64,000 nucleotides of DNA from Brachyspira hampsonii 30446 (GCF_000316195.1 NZ_JH994111.1:174634-238633), one strand, 5' to 3'; positions 7,728-17,715 are shown, counted from the stretch's first letter. Program-made: numbers and translations. The notes: generated by a model from the sequence alone, not told the origin.

Positions 7728-8473
7728 ATGCATAAACAAAATAGTAGGCATACAAAAAACAATAATAAAGGCATTTCAAAAAATAATAGGAGGAAAATAA
7801 AAATGTCAAACAATAATTTAAATAATAATATTTCTAATAATGAGTCTATTAATTCAGCAAGAAAATTTAAATATAGTGAGCATCTTGCTAATTTAAATAA
7901 GACTATGAATGAGCATCTTAAAAATCTTGAGGAAAATTTAGATAAAAATACTGATTTATGTAGCTGCTGTTGGGGCTTAGGTTATTTACCTGAATCAAAA
8001 GACTTAGAAGCAGATATTCAAATTAAAGAGTATGAGAAAAAATTAATCAAAGCATCTGTCATAGTCAAAGATGATAATAAAAATGCAAAACGCAATACTG
8101 AGGTAATTTCTGAAACAAGATATTTATATAACGACGGTTCTAACAAAAAGATAGTTCCTGAAGAAAGTGTAGAGGAAGTAAAATCTATAGCTTCTAAAAA
8201 AGAAAATACTGATACAAAAGATTATAAACATACAGCTGAAAATACATCGGATAAATTATCAATAAAGACGGTAAGGTTAATAGTAAAAAGTTAAATGAGA
8301 ATGAAGAGCTTACAAGAAGATTAAAAAATGGTGAAAAGGTGGAAATTAAAGATAAATATGATCAATTTAAAGCACAGTATTTGAATCAGCTTCCTAAAGC
8401 ATCATTATGCGGAGCAGTATTTTCAGGTATTAGTGCTATATCAAAAGAAGATACTAGAGATGATATGAAATAA
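7728..8473 (+). pseudogene. Frameshifted, truncated paralogue of the 682-aa protein at 8615
   Basis: The open frame runs to 8294 (188 aa). At about 8260 one A is missing relative to the intact copy (DKLS then a shifted frame). Reading on in the other frame restores NKDGKVNSKKLNENEELTRR, KAQYLNQLPKASLCGAVFSG and then stops at 8473. The copy shares GSNKKIVPEE, ASKK.NTDTKDYKHTAENT and YLNQLPKA with the intact protein but lacks the whole Gly/Ala-rich and C-terminal part. Both copies have AAAGGAGTAATATATG at the start, so this is a tandem duplication followed by decay. Confidence 0.75.
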
Positions 8474-8502
8474 TTAGCAAATTTTAGTTAATGAAATCGT
8501 TA

Positions 8503-8614
8503 GGAGGGTACTATCAAATAAGCAGTTAATATTTTTTTTAGTTATTTGCAGTCTGTATTTTAGAGTTTTTCTAAAATACAGCATGGTTTTAGCAATATGT
8601 TAAAGGAGTAATAT
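8503..8614 (+). promoter_or_regulatory. Duplicated leader region, copy 2, with 12-bp hairpin
   Basis: TAGGAGGGTACTATCAAATAA, an inverted TTATTTG, then CTGTATTTTAGA pairing perfectly with TCTAAAATACAG across a short loop. It ends with the ribosome binding site AAAGGAGTAATATATG for the gene at 8615. Conservation of the layout with 7633-7727 suggests a leader with a function. Confidence 0.4.
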
Positions 8615-10663
8615 ATGTATAATCAAGATAATAATAACTATAGACAAAATAATAACTATAAAGGCAGAAATCATAAAAATAGAAAGAATAATAGAAGTAG
8701 AAATAGAAAAAATAATGCAAAATATAATAATGTATTTAGAAATAAAAATCTAGAAATTAAAAACTTTGATATTGGCAGTGATTTAACCAATGGCATTATA
8801 GAAGATAGTACCCCGCATAAAGATATTTCCGGCAATATGGCGGATTCTATTGGATTGGGAAGAAGTGTAAAATATCAGGATCATCGTAATAATTTAAGTA
8901 AAGCTATGAATAATTATACTGAGGCTTTAAAAAAGGTTTCAGATTCAAAAATAAATATGGATCCAAAAAAGCGTATAGGATTTATAGATGAGGTTAAGTT
9001 AACTGAATCATATAATGTAAATGCAGCTGAACAATGCAGAGAATATAAAACAGAAGCAAGATTAACTAAACCGGGAGATCCGGAAGCAGATATTATAGTC
9101 AGAGATGGTAATACAGAGACAAAATATCAAGTAAAAGATAATGGAAATGCAAAAGTTAATACAGAAGAAATTTCTAAAAAAAGATATTCAGGAGAAGATG
9201 GTTCAAATAAAAAGATAGTTCCTGAAGAAAATGTAGATGAAGTAAGAGCAATAGCTTCTAAAAAACAAAATACTGATACAAAAGATTATAAGCATACAGC
9301 AGAAAATACATACGACAGATTATCAAGCAAAGATGGTAAAGTTAATAGTGAAAAGTTAAATAGAAATGAAAGTGAAGAGCTTACAAGAAGATTAGAAAAT
9401 GGAGAAAGAATAGAAGTAAAAAATAAAGATGCTAAATTTAAAGCACAGTATTTGAATCAGCTTCCTAAAGCAGCATTATGCGGAGCATTATTTTCAGGCG
9501 GAAGTGCATTTATCGGAGAGTTTGTAAAGTTCTTATCAAATGGGTGTAATTTAACAGAAGATGAGTTTATAGAATCAGCATATAAAGTTCTTACTGCTAC
9601 TGCTGATGGGGCTGCCAAAAGTGCATTAGGAGTTACTTTTACTTATTTAGGAAATAATATAGGTTCTTCACTACTTGGAAATGCTAATATTGCAGGCGGT
9701 ATGGCGGTAATGACAATAGATACATTAAAAAGTATGTACAGATTTATTACAGGTAAAATAGATACTGTTGAGCTTATGGGAGAGGTATCTCAGAATTTTG
9801 TTTCTATAACATCTACTTCATTAGGTGCTTATGCAGGTTCTCTAGGAGGAAGTGCATTAGCTGGGGTTATAGCTTCTAATATGTCTATGGGTGCCGCTGC
9901 AGCAGCTTCATTGGGAGCTTTTGCAAGCATAGCAGGCTCTGTTGTAGGAGGACTAGCCGTTGGAATTACAGTATCTTATCTCATATCAAAAGACAGTCAG
10001 GCAGGATTGGAAATAGCAAGAAGAGATATAGAATCAGCTTATCAGACTTTTGCTAAAGACCGTAATTTATATGCTTTAGTAGACGGTGTTGGTACTCAAA
10101 GAGATTGGGAGTTTAGTTTCAAGAGTTTAATACCATTCGGAGGAGTTTTTGCTCAGATATCAGAATATTCAGCACGCAAATCCGAACTGAGTAGAATATC
10201 TAGTATGTTAGACAGAGAATATCAGAATATAGATGAAGGAAAAAGAAGAGTATTGGAAGATATTAGGCAGAAATATTATGAGGCAAAAACAAGTATAGAA
10301 GAAACATTCTACAGCAGTGTAAATACAATGTTTGATAATGATAGAGTTGATTTGACTAATCAGTTAATGGATTATTTGAATCAAAAGAGAACTATATATG
10401 CATTAAGGGAGAAAAAATATTTTAATGAAATACAGAAAATAGATGAGAGAAACAGCAAATTAGCATCAGAGATTCAGAAAGATGAATTGTTCTTTAATGA
10501 AATAGAAAATCTTACTAATATGATTAAAGATTCTGATATAGAAAATAGGGAAATGATAATAGATGCTATAGCTTATTTAGTATCTGACGAGTGGCTTAAA
10601 AGTTTTAAGAGCGATGATGATGAGCTATACAATTTATTATCAGAATATGGATTATTAGACTAA
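8615..10663 (+). CDS. Gly/Ala-rich putative membrane-active protein
   Basis: 682 aa. Residues 1-60 are Asn/Lys/Arg-rich and disordered. About 90-290 is charged, with KYQVKDNGNAKVNTEE, GSNKKIVPEE and NTDTKDYKHTAENT, the part shared with the pseudogene upstream. About 285-465 is a series of hydrophobic Gly/Ala segments (LCGALFSGGSAFIGEF, ASLGAFASIAGSVVGGLA) like glycine-zipper helical hairpins. About 470-682 is charged coiled coil. No signal peptide and no known catalytic motif. AAAGGAG precedes the ATG. It leads a same-strand cluster with a coiled-coil protein, a small protein and a helicase. It could be a membrane-inserting effector or toxin; function unknown. Confidence 0.7.
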   Translation: MYNQDNNNYRQNNNYKGRNHKNRKNNRSRNRKNNAKYNNVFRNKNLEIKNFDIGSDLTNGIIEDSTPHKDISGNMADSIGLGRSVKYQDHRNNLSKAMNNYTEALKKVSDSKINMDPKKRIGFIDEVKLTESYNVNAAEQCREYKTEARLTKPGDPEADIIVRDGNTETKYQVKDNGNAKVNTEEISKKRYSGEDGSNKKIVPEENVDEVRAIASKKQNTDTKDYKHTAENTYDRLSSKDGKVNSEKLNRNESEELTRRLENGERIEVKNKDAKFKAQYLNQLPKAALCGALFSGGSAFIGEFVKFLSNGCNLTEDEFIESAYKVLTATADGAAKSALGVTFTYLGNNIGSSLLGNANIAGGMAVMTIDTLKSMYRFITGKIDTVELMGEVSQNFVSITSTSLGAYAGSLGGSALAGVIASNMSMGAAAAASLGAFASIAGSVVGGLAVGITVSYLISKDSQAGLEIARRDIESAYQTFAKDRNLYALVDGVGTQRDWEFSFKSLIPFGGVFAQISEYSARKSELSRISSMLDREYQNIDEGKRRVLEDIRQKYYEAKTSIEETFYSSVNTMFDNDRVDLTNQLMDYLNQKRTIYALREKKYFNEIQKIDERNSKLASEIQKDELFFNEIENLTNMIKDSDIENREMIIDAIAYLVSDEWLKSFKSDDDELYNLLSEYGLLD

Positions 10664-10685
10664 TATTTTATAAGGAGTATTATTT

Positions 10686-11807
10686 ATGTATGATTTTATT
10701 TTTAATAAGATTTGCAGCTATGGTTTAGAGAAAAAAAGAGAAAAAATTAAAAGAAAGATAGATGATGTAAATGCATATAGAGAACTTGCATTTAAGGATA
10801 TTTATGATGCTAAAGAAAGGTATAATACTAAATTAAATGAAATAGTAAATTTTCTTAATGGTATTAGAGATGAAGCAGAAATGAATTTTAAGCCAATAGT
10901 GCAAGAAGAATTATATGAAGTAGCTGAGATAATAAGAAAATCTTATGACTTGTTATTTAGCATAACAGATTATAATGCCCAAATAAAGATACTTAACTAT
11001 AAGAAAGATTATCATAGAACAGAAATAAATTTTTTCAAAAGAAGAAGAGAAGAATGTTACAAAGTTATAAAAATATTATCTCTTTCAAAGAAAAAGGATG
11101 CAAGATTAAAATGGTTTAATGAAGCTAATGGTACAAATGTTAAAACCATAGATGAACTTAGAGATTTAAGAGGAAGTTATTATAATATTGATTTGTTAAT
11201 TGATTTATGCGAAAAGGATTTAAAAAACTATAGAAATATTAAAAAACTTAGAGAATATATAAAAATGTCAGATAAAAAGATTCATCTTCTTTATGATAAA
11301 GTAAAAGATATTGATGCAAAGATAGAAAAATTGAGAGAAACTATTTTTAACTATACGGAGGATTATTATAAATTGCATAAAGATTATTTAGAGATTATTA
11401 ATAAAAGATTTAATATAGAAGATGTATTTCCAAGCTACAATATGCTTATTAATAAAGGAGAAGAAGTAAGAAGTATAGCAAATAAAATAAAATTAATAAA
11501 AGAAAGCCGTGAACATTATTTTGATAAAAATAATCTTATACAAAGAAATAATATTTCATGTAAGGATTATAATAATATTAATGCAGAATATTTAAGTATA
11601 GATAAAAAAATTAAGTATTATAGAAAGGCTTTCTATTTACTAATGCAAAATAGGAGAAATGCTATATCAGATTTATATAATAGCTGTTTTAAAAAAATAG
11701 TTAAGTGTAAGAATGGAGGATATTTAGTTATAATCAATGAAAAATATAAAGATTCTAATATATTTATACCAGATTTAAGCAGTGATAAAGAAACAGTAAA
11801 TAAGTAA
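10686..11807 (+). CDS. Coiled-coil protein, unknown
   Basis: 373 aa, highly charged and mostly helical, with long heptad-like stretches (residues about 15-60, 195-240 and 270-310). No nucleotide-binding or catalytic motif, signal peptide or membrane segment is visible. It begins 22 nt after the Gly/Ala-rich protein with AAGGAG upstream, and the next gene follows after 19 nt, so it is in the same transcription unit. A structural partner of the 682-aa protein is a reasonable guess. Confidence 0.65.
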   Translation: MYDFIFNKICSYGLEKKREKIKRKIDDVNAYRELAFKDIYDAKERYNTKLNEIVNFLNGIRDEAEMNFKPIVQEELYEVAEIIRKSYDLLFSITDYNAQIKILNYKKDYHRTEINFFKRRREECYKVIKILSLSKKKDARLKWFNEANGTNVKTIDELRDLRGSYYNIDLLIDLCEKDLKNYRNIKKLREYIKMSDKKIHLLYDKVKDIDAKIEKLRETIFNYTEDYYKLHKDYLEIINKRFNIEDVFPSYNMLINKGEEVRSIANKIKLIKESREHYFDKNNLIQRNNISCKDYNNINAEYLSIDKKIKYYRKAFYLLMQNRRNAISDLYNSCFKKIVKCKNGGYLVIINEKYKDSNIFIPDLSSDKETVNK

Positions 11808-11826
11808 AAATACTAAGGAGAGTTTT

Positions 11827-12198
11827 ATGGAATATAAAATAAGAATAAGAAAACAATATTTGACAGGTATTAATAGAATGATAATATTTGCTATTATGAA
11901 TGGTATTAATAATCCAAGAGAATTATTGAATAATGTTTTTAATATCTTCTACAAATATACGGTTATCAAATGTTTATCTAAACTTATGAATGTACATTTA
12001 ATTTGTATAAGAGAAACTCCAAATGGAAAAGGTTTTTATTTAAATAAAAATTTTGACGGAGAGTATTGTTCTATAAAATTAGAAAATAATATAAATTTGG
12101 GCGGCACTGAAATTGAGGATATAAAAAATATATTTAAAAATAATTCATCAGATAAGAAAATATTGAAGGCATTAGATTTTAAATCTATAAATCTGTAG
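11827..12198 (+). CDS. Small unknown protein of the helicase cluster
   Basis: 123 aa, basic N-terminus (YKIRIRKQYLTG), mixed alpha/beta look, no recognised motif. CTAAGGAG stands 8 nt before the ATG. It sits between the coiled-coil gene and the SF1 helicase with short gaps on both sides, so it is co-transcribed with them. No family assigned. Confidence 0.6.
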   Translation: MEYKIRIRKQYLTGINRMIIFAIMNGINNPRELLNNVFNIFYKYTVIKCLSKLMNVHLICIRETPNGKGFYLNKNFDGEYCSIKLENNINLGGTEIEDIKNIFKNNSSDKKILKALDFKSINL

Positions 12199-12235
12199 AA
12201 AATAAAGCATAATAATAATTTAAGGAGTAATAATA

Positions 12236-13765
12236 ATGAAATTTTTTGAATATTTAAATAAATGGGAAAATTATTTATCTGAATTGTTGAAAAGATATGA
12301 AGATAAAAGCGGAGATTATATCAAATATTTAAGGCAATTAGAAACTATAAAAAATATTAATTCGGCAATTGTTATGTCTGTGGATTTGTTTAATACAATA
12401 AAAAATAATTATGAAAATACTTCGTCTAATATAATAGAAGATAATAAAAAAATAAGAAAGCTATCTCCGATACAGGAAATATATAAAAATGGCAGCAATG
12501 TATTTAATGTAATAGATAAAGCTGTTAATAGTAAAGAATTATTTTGTTTGATGGGCCCTCCCGGCACAGGAAAAACTACCGCTATTGTAGAAATTATTTT
12601 GCAGACTATAAAGCATAATTATAAAGCAAAAATAGCTGTATGTTCTGAAACTCATATTGCTGTGGATAATGCCATAGAAAGACTTAATACTGAAATAGAG
12701 AATGGAAATATTAACTGTTCTATTATGAGGTATGAGGAGTTTAAAAATGAGTATGATAATGAAAATTTAAATATATGCTATAAAAATTATATAGATTCTT
12801 GGAAAGAAAAATTGGAAAATATTTATAATAAGAGTTTTACAAACAGATTATTTAATGAGTTTGAAGAGCATATTATGAAAAATAGGAAGTATGATAAATA
12901 TGTATGTGAGAATGCAAATATTATAGGGATAACATGCAATCAAATGGCTAGATTTAAATTAGATGAATTAGATGATATTTATGATTTAATAATTATAGAC
13001 GAGGTATCAAAAAATACATTGCCTGAGATTTTAATACCTGCTTTATTTGCAAAAAAATTAATATTAGTAGGAGATCCTAATCAGCTTCCGCCTGTTTTTT
13101 GTAAAGATGAAATAGAGACTATGAATGATATAGATATGAAGTTACAGGAGGAATTAACAGATAATTCATTAGTAGATAAATTATTCTCAAATGTTGATAG
13201 AGAAACAATGTTTGGAATTCTTGATACTCAGTACAGAATGGAGGCAAAAATAGGAGATATTGTAAGTAAGTTTTTCTATAATAATGAATTGAAAAATGGT
13301 ACAAAATACAGCGATGATGAAAGTATATATTGGCTTGATTATTATACAGATAAGAAATTTCCAATTAACTATGGAGGAGAATTATATAATCCGATAGAAG
13401 TTGAGTTAATAAATAATAGTATTGAAAATTCTAATATTGATGCTGATACAACTATAGCAGTTATAACTCCATATAAGAAACAAAAAAGGGAATTAAAAAA
13501 TGTTATTAATAATAATGATAAATTAAAACATCTAAATATAGAAATAGATACAATAGATGCTTTTCAGGGTAAAGAGGCTGATATAGTTTATTTTAGTGTT
13601 GTTAGAAATACAGGATCTACCAGATTTTTTTCTAATATAAAGAGACTTAATGTTGCTGTATCGAGAACGAAAAAGAAATTGTATATGGTTGGAATGTCTA
13701 GGTATTGTAATAGAGTTGATATATTGAAGAACATATATTCATCTTCAAAGGTTTTGATTAGATAG
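12236..13765 (+). CDS. UPF1/Dna2-like superfamily 1 helicase
   Basis: 509 aa. All main SF1 motifs are present: GPPGTGKTT (107-115, Walker A), DEVSK (255-259, motif II), GDPNQLPPV (279-287, motif III), QYRM (332-335, motif IV), DAFQGKEAD (441-449, motif V) and NVAVSRTK (472-479, motif VI with R477). The DEVSK and AVSRTK forms place it with UPF1/Dna2-like helicases (AAA_12-type C-terminus) rather than UvrD/Rep. No fused nuclease domain is seen. TTAAGGAG precedes the ATG. It is last in the 8615-13765 cluster and ends at a bidirectional terminator. Such helicases are frequent in phage-defence gene sets, but a defence role here is inference. Confidence 0.85.
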   Translation: MKFFEYLNKWENYLSELLKRYEDKSGDYIKYLRQLETIKNINSAIVMSVDLFNTIKNNYENTSSNIIEDNKKIRKLSPIQEIYKNGSNVFNVIDKAVNSKELFCLMGPPGTGKTTAIVEIILQTIKHNYKAKIAVCSETHIAVDNAIERLNTEIENGNINCSIMRYEEFKNEYDNENLNICYKNYIDSWKEKLENIYNKSFTNRLFNEFEEHIMKNRKYDKYVCENANIIGITCNQMARFKLDELDDIYDLIIIDEVSKNTLPEILIPALFAKKLILVGDPNQLPPVFCKDEIETMNDIDMKLQEELTDNSLVDKLFSNVDRETMFGILDTQYRMEAKIGDIVSKFFYNNELKNGTKYSDDESIYWLDYYTDKKFPINYGGELYNPIEVELINNSIENSNIDADTTIAVITPYKKQKRELKNVINNNDKLKHLNIEIDTIDAFQGKEADIVYFSVVRNTGSTRFFSNIKRLNVAVSRTKKKLYMVGMSRYCNRVDILKNIYSSSKVLIR

Positions 13766-13779
13766 AAATATCAGTTAAA

Positions 13780-13825
13780 GTCAATTTAATTATTAATGTA
13801 TTTATTGTATAATAATTAAATTGAC
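13780..13825. terminator. Bidirectional terminator
   Basis: GTCAATTTAATTATTA (13780-13795) and TAATAATTAAATTGAC (13810-13825) are a perfect 16-bp inverted repeat between the converging helicase and alcohol dehydrogenase genes. Confidence 0.75.
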
Positions 13826-13846
13826 CATCAATCAAAAAAACAATTA

Positions 13847-15034
13847 TTACACATTAGCCATTTTGAAAATATTATAAACATCTTCTTTATTTAAAGCTCT
13901 AAAATGTTTAAACTCAAGTTTACCGTCTTTAATACATCTTCTTGTTAAATCTTCTAAAACTTCTTCGCTTTGCACTCCAATGCCTAATTCTGTAAAGTTA
14001 GTAGGCATATTTATTTGTTTAAAATATTCTATTGTTTTTTCTATACCTTTAAGTCCTGTATCATCATCAATATTCCAAACATTTTTGGAGTATTGAATGA
14101 ATCTTTGCCTTTTATCTTTAAGGCAGTATTTAGCCCAAGAACCCCACATAGTAGAAAGACTTGCCCCATGTGCAACATCAAACTTTGCACTTAATTCATG
14201 ACCGAATTTATGAACTATAAAATCAAAAGTAAGCCCTAAACCTGTTAAAGTATTATGAGATAAACTTCCGCACCACATAAGCTCGCTCATAGCATCATAA
14301 TTAGTTTTATCTTTCATGGCTATTAATCCATTTTTAAATATTGTTTTTAAAACTGCTTCAGCAATTGCATCTGTAGTTTGATTATTGTCTCCATTTACAG
14401 AGCCTTCACTATCTCCGAAATATCTGTCGAATGTATGCATAAGCATGTCTGATATTCCGCATGCTACTTGATAATATGGCAAAGTAAAAGTGAGGCATGG
14501 ATTCATTATAGCAAATTTAGGACGATTAAATTCTGTAGGAAGTCCTCTTTTATCGAGAGTTTCTTCATTAGTAAGTACAGCAGAATTGCTGGTTTCACTT
14601 CCTGCAGCAGAAATTGTAAGTATGCAGCCTATAGGTATGCTTTTTTCAACATTTTTCACTCTAGTCCAAAAATCCCATATATCAATATCCGGATTAGATG
14701 CCCCATGAGCTATTGCTTTGGCTGTATCTATAACGCTTCCGCCTCCTACTGCAAGTATAAAATCTGCATCAAAATCTATTGCTTTTTTTACGCCCTCTCT
14801 TGCATGAGAAAGTGTCGGATTAGCTCTTACATTGCCGAATAATTCATATTCTATATTATCATTTTTTAATATATTTTCTACTTTATAAAGAAGTCCGCTT
14901 TCTTTTACGCTTTTTGTACCGTATACTACTAATACTCTTTGGCATCCTAATTTTTTTATTTCATTTCCTACAGTATTTTCTGTGTCTTTTCCAAATATTA
15001 CTTTTGTAGGATTATTATATATAAAACTTTGCAT
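13847..15034 (-). CDS. Iron-containing alcohol dehydrogenase (YqhD/butanol dehydrogenase type)
   Basis: 395 aa, full family length. It reduces aldehydes to alcohols with NAD(P)H and belongs to fermentation or aldehyde detoxification. GGGSVIDTAKAIA (97-109) is the dinucleotide-binding loop. The metal ligands D196, H200, H275 and H289 keep the spacing of E. coli YqhD (194, 198, 267, 281). NPDIDIWDFW and the N-terminal F.YNNPTK.IFGK are typical of the YqhD/BdhA branch. It is monocistronic, with the promoter region at 15035-15216 and AAGGAAG before the start. Confidence 0.92.
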   Translation of the reverse strand: MQSFIYNNPTKVIFGKDTENTVGNEIKKLGCQRVLVVYGTKSVKESGLLYKVENILKNDNIEYELFGNVRANPTLSHAREGVKKAIDFDADFILAVGGGSVIDTAKAIAHGASNPDIDIWDFWTRVKNVEKSIPIGCILTISAAGSETSNSAVLTNEETLDKRGLPTEFNRPKFAIMNPCLTFTLPYYQVACGISDMLMHTFDRYFGDSEGSVNGDNNQTTDAIAEAVLKTIFKNGLIAMKDKTNYDAMSELMWCGSLSHNTLTGLGLTFDFIVHKFGHELSAKFDVAHGASLSTMWGSWAKYCLKDKRQRFIQYSKNVWNIDDDTGLKGIEKTIEYFKQINMPTNFTELGIGVQSEEVLEDLTRRCIKDGKLEFKHFRALNKEDVYNIFKMANV

Positions 15035-15252
15035 ATTTTCTTCCTTTATTATATTAGTATATATGATATTTTGTGCTGGAATAATATTATAATGATTTTA
15101 ATTTATAATACAATATAAAAATAAAAATACTATAAAAATATTTTCATTTTTTTAATAAAATTTTTTAAATATAATTTTTTTATTATACTTGATATTTATT
15201 TATTATCTAATATACTATGAATATTATTTATTTTGAGATTGGAGTATTAAAG

Positions 15253-17271
15253 GTGAGACATATTAGATTTTTAGTTATACTATTGACTTTTAGTTATTCT
15301 ATATTCGCATTAACAGCAAATGAAACTAATTTATTTAATGCAATTAATGAAAAAAATTCGGATAATGTATCAAATATATTGAATAACTCTGCGGATATAG
15401 ATGTAAATGTACTAGATATTGAAGGGTATACTCCTTTACATAGAGCAGTTTATAATAAAGATTTAAATACTGTCAATGTTCTTTTGAAAGATAAAAATAT
15501 AGATATTAATTCTAAATTAGATATGAAGGTAAGTATAGATGGTTGGTATCTAGGCGGTGCTACACCATTAATATTGGCTTCATATATTGGAGACACTAAT
15601 ATAGTTTCAGCTTTGCTTGAGAATAATGCTGATATTAAGGCTAGAGATAATGTAGACGGCAGTATGGCTATACATATGGCTTCTGCTAATGGTAATAATG
15701 ATGTAATAATGATGCTCCTTGCTAAAGATTCTTCTACTATAAATGATGTAGATAATAGAGGTAATACTCCATTACATTGGGCTGCTATGAAGGATAAGCC
15801 TGAAACTATTAAATTATTAATGGATAATGGGGCAGATATAGAAGCCAAAGATGCAGACGGATGGACACCTTTACATTATGCTGCTGCTTTCTCCTCTCTT
15901 CAAACAGTGCAGACACTTGTTGATTTGGGTGCTGACAAAATGAGCAAAACAAAGGACGGAAATGAGCCTGTATATTATGCTAAAGGTGATGATGTTAAGA
16001 ATTATTTATCAGGAAATGATAATATAGTAAGAGAAGGTACTCCTGAAGATAATTTGCAAGGAGATGAAACTGTAGTAGCTGATAATAATACTGCAGATAA
16101 TAATACTGAAGAAACAGCAGCAGAAGAAAAAACCGCAGAAGATACAACTGCAGAAGAGACTGAAGTTGCTATTACAGATGTCGAGGTTGTTGATAATAAT
16201 ACAGAAGAGAATGTATATGATGAAGAAGTTATTAATACTGAACTAGATGTTAAACAGCTTGAGCTTTTAGTTGCTGTTAAAAATAATGATATAATAGCCT
16301 TAAATACTTTAATAAAAGAGGGGGTTAATCCTAATTTTGCAGATGAAAATGGATATACTCCTTTACATTTAGCGGTTATCAATAATAATTTGGATACAGT
16401 AGAAGCCTTACTTAATTATAAAGATATAAATAAAGAAGCAAAACTTCCTTATAAAGCTACTTTGGATAATTGGTATTTAGGCGGAGCTACTCCTTTAATA
16501 GTTGCTTCTTATGTAGGTAATGCTGATATAGTTTATACTTTAATAGAAGCAGGATGCGATATAAGGGCTAGAGATGATATAGATGGTGCTATGCCTATAC
16601 ATGTGGCTTCAGCAAATGGAAATGATGATACAGTTATATTATTATTGGAAAAAGATAAAACATTGGTAAATGAAGCTGATAAAAATGGAAATGATACACC
16701 ATTGCATTGGGCTTCTATGAAAAATAAACCTTCTACAGTTAATATCCTTTTGAAATATGGTGCAGACAGTAAAATACAAAATACAGATGGCAATACAGCA
16801 CTTCATTATGCTGCTATGTATGCCTCTTCTGATGTTATAAAAAATATAGTTAATGCTGATAAATCAAGTGTTAATATGTCAAATAATGAAAATATGTATC
16901 CTATACATTATGCAGCTTTAGAAAATAATGTTGATGCTTTAGTATCATTAGTTCAGGACGGAAAGGCAGATGTTAATATAAAAGATTCTAATAACGATAC
17001 AGCCTTACATTATGCTGCTGCTTATGGTAATATGGACAGTGTTATGTCATTAGTAGAAAAATGCTATGCTGATAAAACATTAAAAGACAGCGACGGATAT
17101 ACAGCTGCCGATTTAGCTTCAGATAATGGTTATAATAATATAGCTAATTATTTAAAAGGTGCTTCTTATGTACCTGCTGATAACAATCAGGATAATACAG
17201 ATAATAATGCTCAGGAATTAATATTGCCTGAATACAATAAAAAGCCTAATTTGGATAAAAAATGGTGGTAA
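15253..17271 (+). CDS. Secreted ankyrin-repeat protein
   Basis: 672 aa from a GTG at 15253. That start is preferred over an in-frame upstream ATG (15217) because GGAG lies 8 nt before it and it gives a clean signal peptide (RHIRFLVILLTFSYSIFA). Two similar ankyrin blocks (about 30-250 and 330-640) each carry repeats of the G-xTPLHxA type. Both contain the odd element W-YLGGATPLI-ASY and D..MPIHVASANGN, so the gene arose by internal duplication. The blocks are joined by an acidic Thr/Glu/Asn-rich linker (about 255-330). It probably acts outside the cytoplasm in protein binding. A strong terminator follows. Confidence 0.85.
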   Translation: MRHIRFLVILLTFSYSIFALTANETNLFNAINEKNSDNVSNILNNSADIDVNVLDIEGYTPLHRAVYNKDLNTVNVLLKDKNIDINSKLDMKVSIDGWYLGGATPLILASYIGDTNIVSALLENNADIKARDNVDGSMAIHMASANGNNDVIMMLLAKDSSTINDVDNRGNTPLHWAAMKDKPETIKLLMDNGADIEAKDADGWTPLHYAAAFSSLQTVQTLVDLGADKMSKTKDGNEPVYYAKGDDVKNYLSGNDNIVREGTPEDNLQGDETVVADNNTADNNTEETAAEEKTAEDTTAEETEVAITDVEVVDNNTEENVYDEEVINTELDVKQLELLVAVKNNDIIALNTLIKEGVNPNFADENGYTPLHLAVINNNLDTVEALLNYKDINKEAKLPYKATLDNWYLGGATPLIVASYVGNADIVYTLIEAGCDIRARDDIDGAMPIHVASANGNDDTVILLLEKDKTLVNEADKNGNDTPLHWASMKNKPSTVNILLKYGADSKIQNTDGNTALHYAAMYASSDVIKNIVNADKSSVNMSNNENMYPIHYAALENNVDALVSLVQDGKADVNIKDSNNDTALHYAAAYGNMDSVMSLVEKCYADKTLKDSDGYTAADLASDNGYNNIANYLKGASYVPADNNQDNTDNNAQELILPEYNKKPNLDKKWW

Positions 17272-17298
17272 TTTAATTTTATTATAATTGTGATTTTT

Positions 17299-17337
17299 AA
17301 GGCTTGGAATTTTCAGAAATTTCAAGCCTTTATTTAT
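17299..17337 (+). terminator. Terminator after ankyrin gene
   Basis: AAGGCTTGGAAT (17299-17310) pairs with ATTTCAAGCCTT (17319-17330) with one wobble, followed by TATTTATT. Confidence 0.7.
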
Positions 17338-17424
17338 TGCTTTTAGCAAATTAAACTGTTTTTTTAGGTTAATTATATTTTATAAAGTTTTAATAAATTA
17401 TTGTATATTTTATCTATAAATAAT

Positions 17425-17625
17425 ATACTTGTTTTAAAATTACTTGGCAAGGTTAACTATAAGATTATTTAATTAAAAAATTACAAAATACAATGTTTTA
17501 CATGTTGTATAAATTGATATTTTAGTATGTAAATATGTATTCTTTTGCTTGTATACGGAACGGCTGTGTGTTTTGTAGGTATAGTCTGCAAAATTAATAA
17601 ATAAAATTAGTTTTGAAACAAGGCT
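17425..17625. mobile_element. MITE-like element, copy 1 (201 bp)
   Basis: Degenerate terminal inverted repeats: ATACTTGTTTTAAAATTA (17425-17442) and TAGTTTTGAAACAAGGCT (17608-17625). The interior is homologous to the element at 58118-58450, including TTTTAGTATGTAAATATG and CTGTGTG, but lacks that copy's GC-rich core. It has no transposase gene, so would be moved in trans, if at all. Confidence 0.6.
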
Positions 17626-17715
17626 AATACTAAAAAATAGTATAATAAAATTTGCAATAGAAATAAATATATAATACAATATAAGATAATATATTAATTG
17701 AGAGGAATGAAGAAT

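Noticed and set aside
1-13830. Classical cas genes (cas1, cas2, cas9, cas3) near the array
   Set aside because: None of the proteins here shows Cas1, Cas2, RuvC/HNH or Cas3 motifs, so no standard adaptation module is present in the window.
14468-14842. Plus-strand frames opposite the alcohol dehydrogenase
   Set aside because: Antisense shadow of a clearly conserved gene.
17473-17679. 68-aa minus-strand frame near hslV
   Set aside because: It lies mostly in the MITE-like element; its YLHTKI...KTCKTL similarity to the frame at 58171 reflects the shared element, not a gene.
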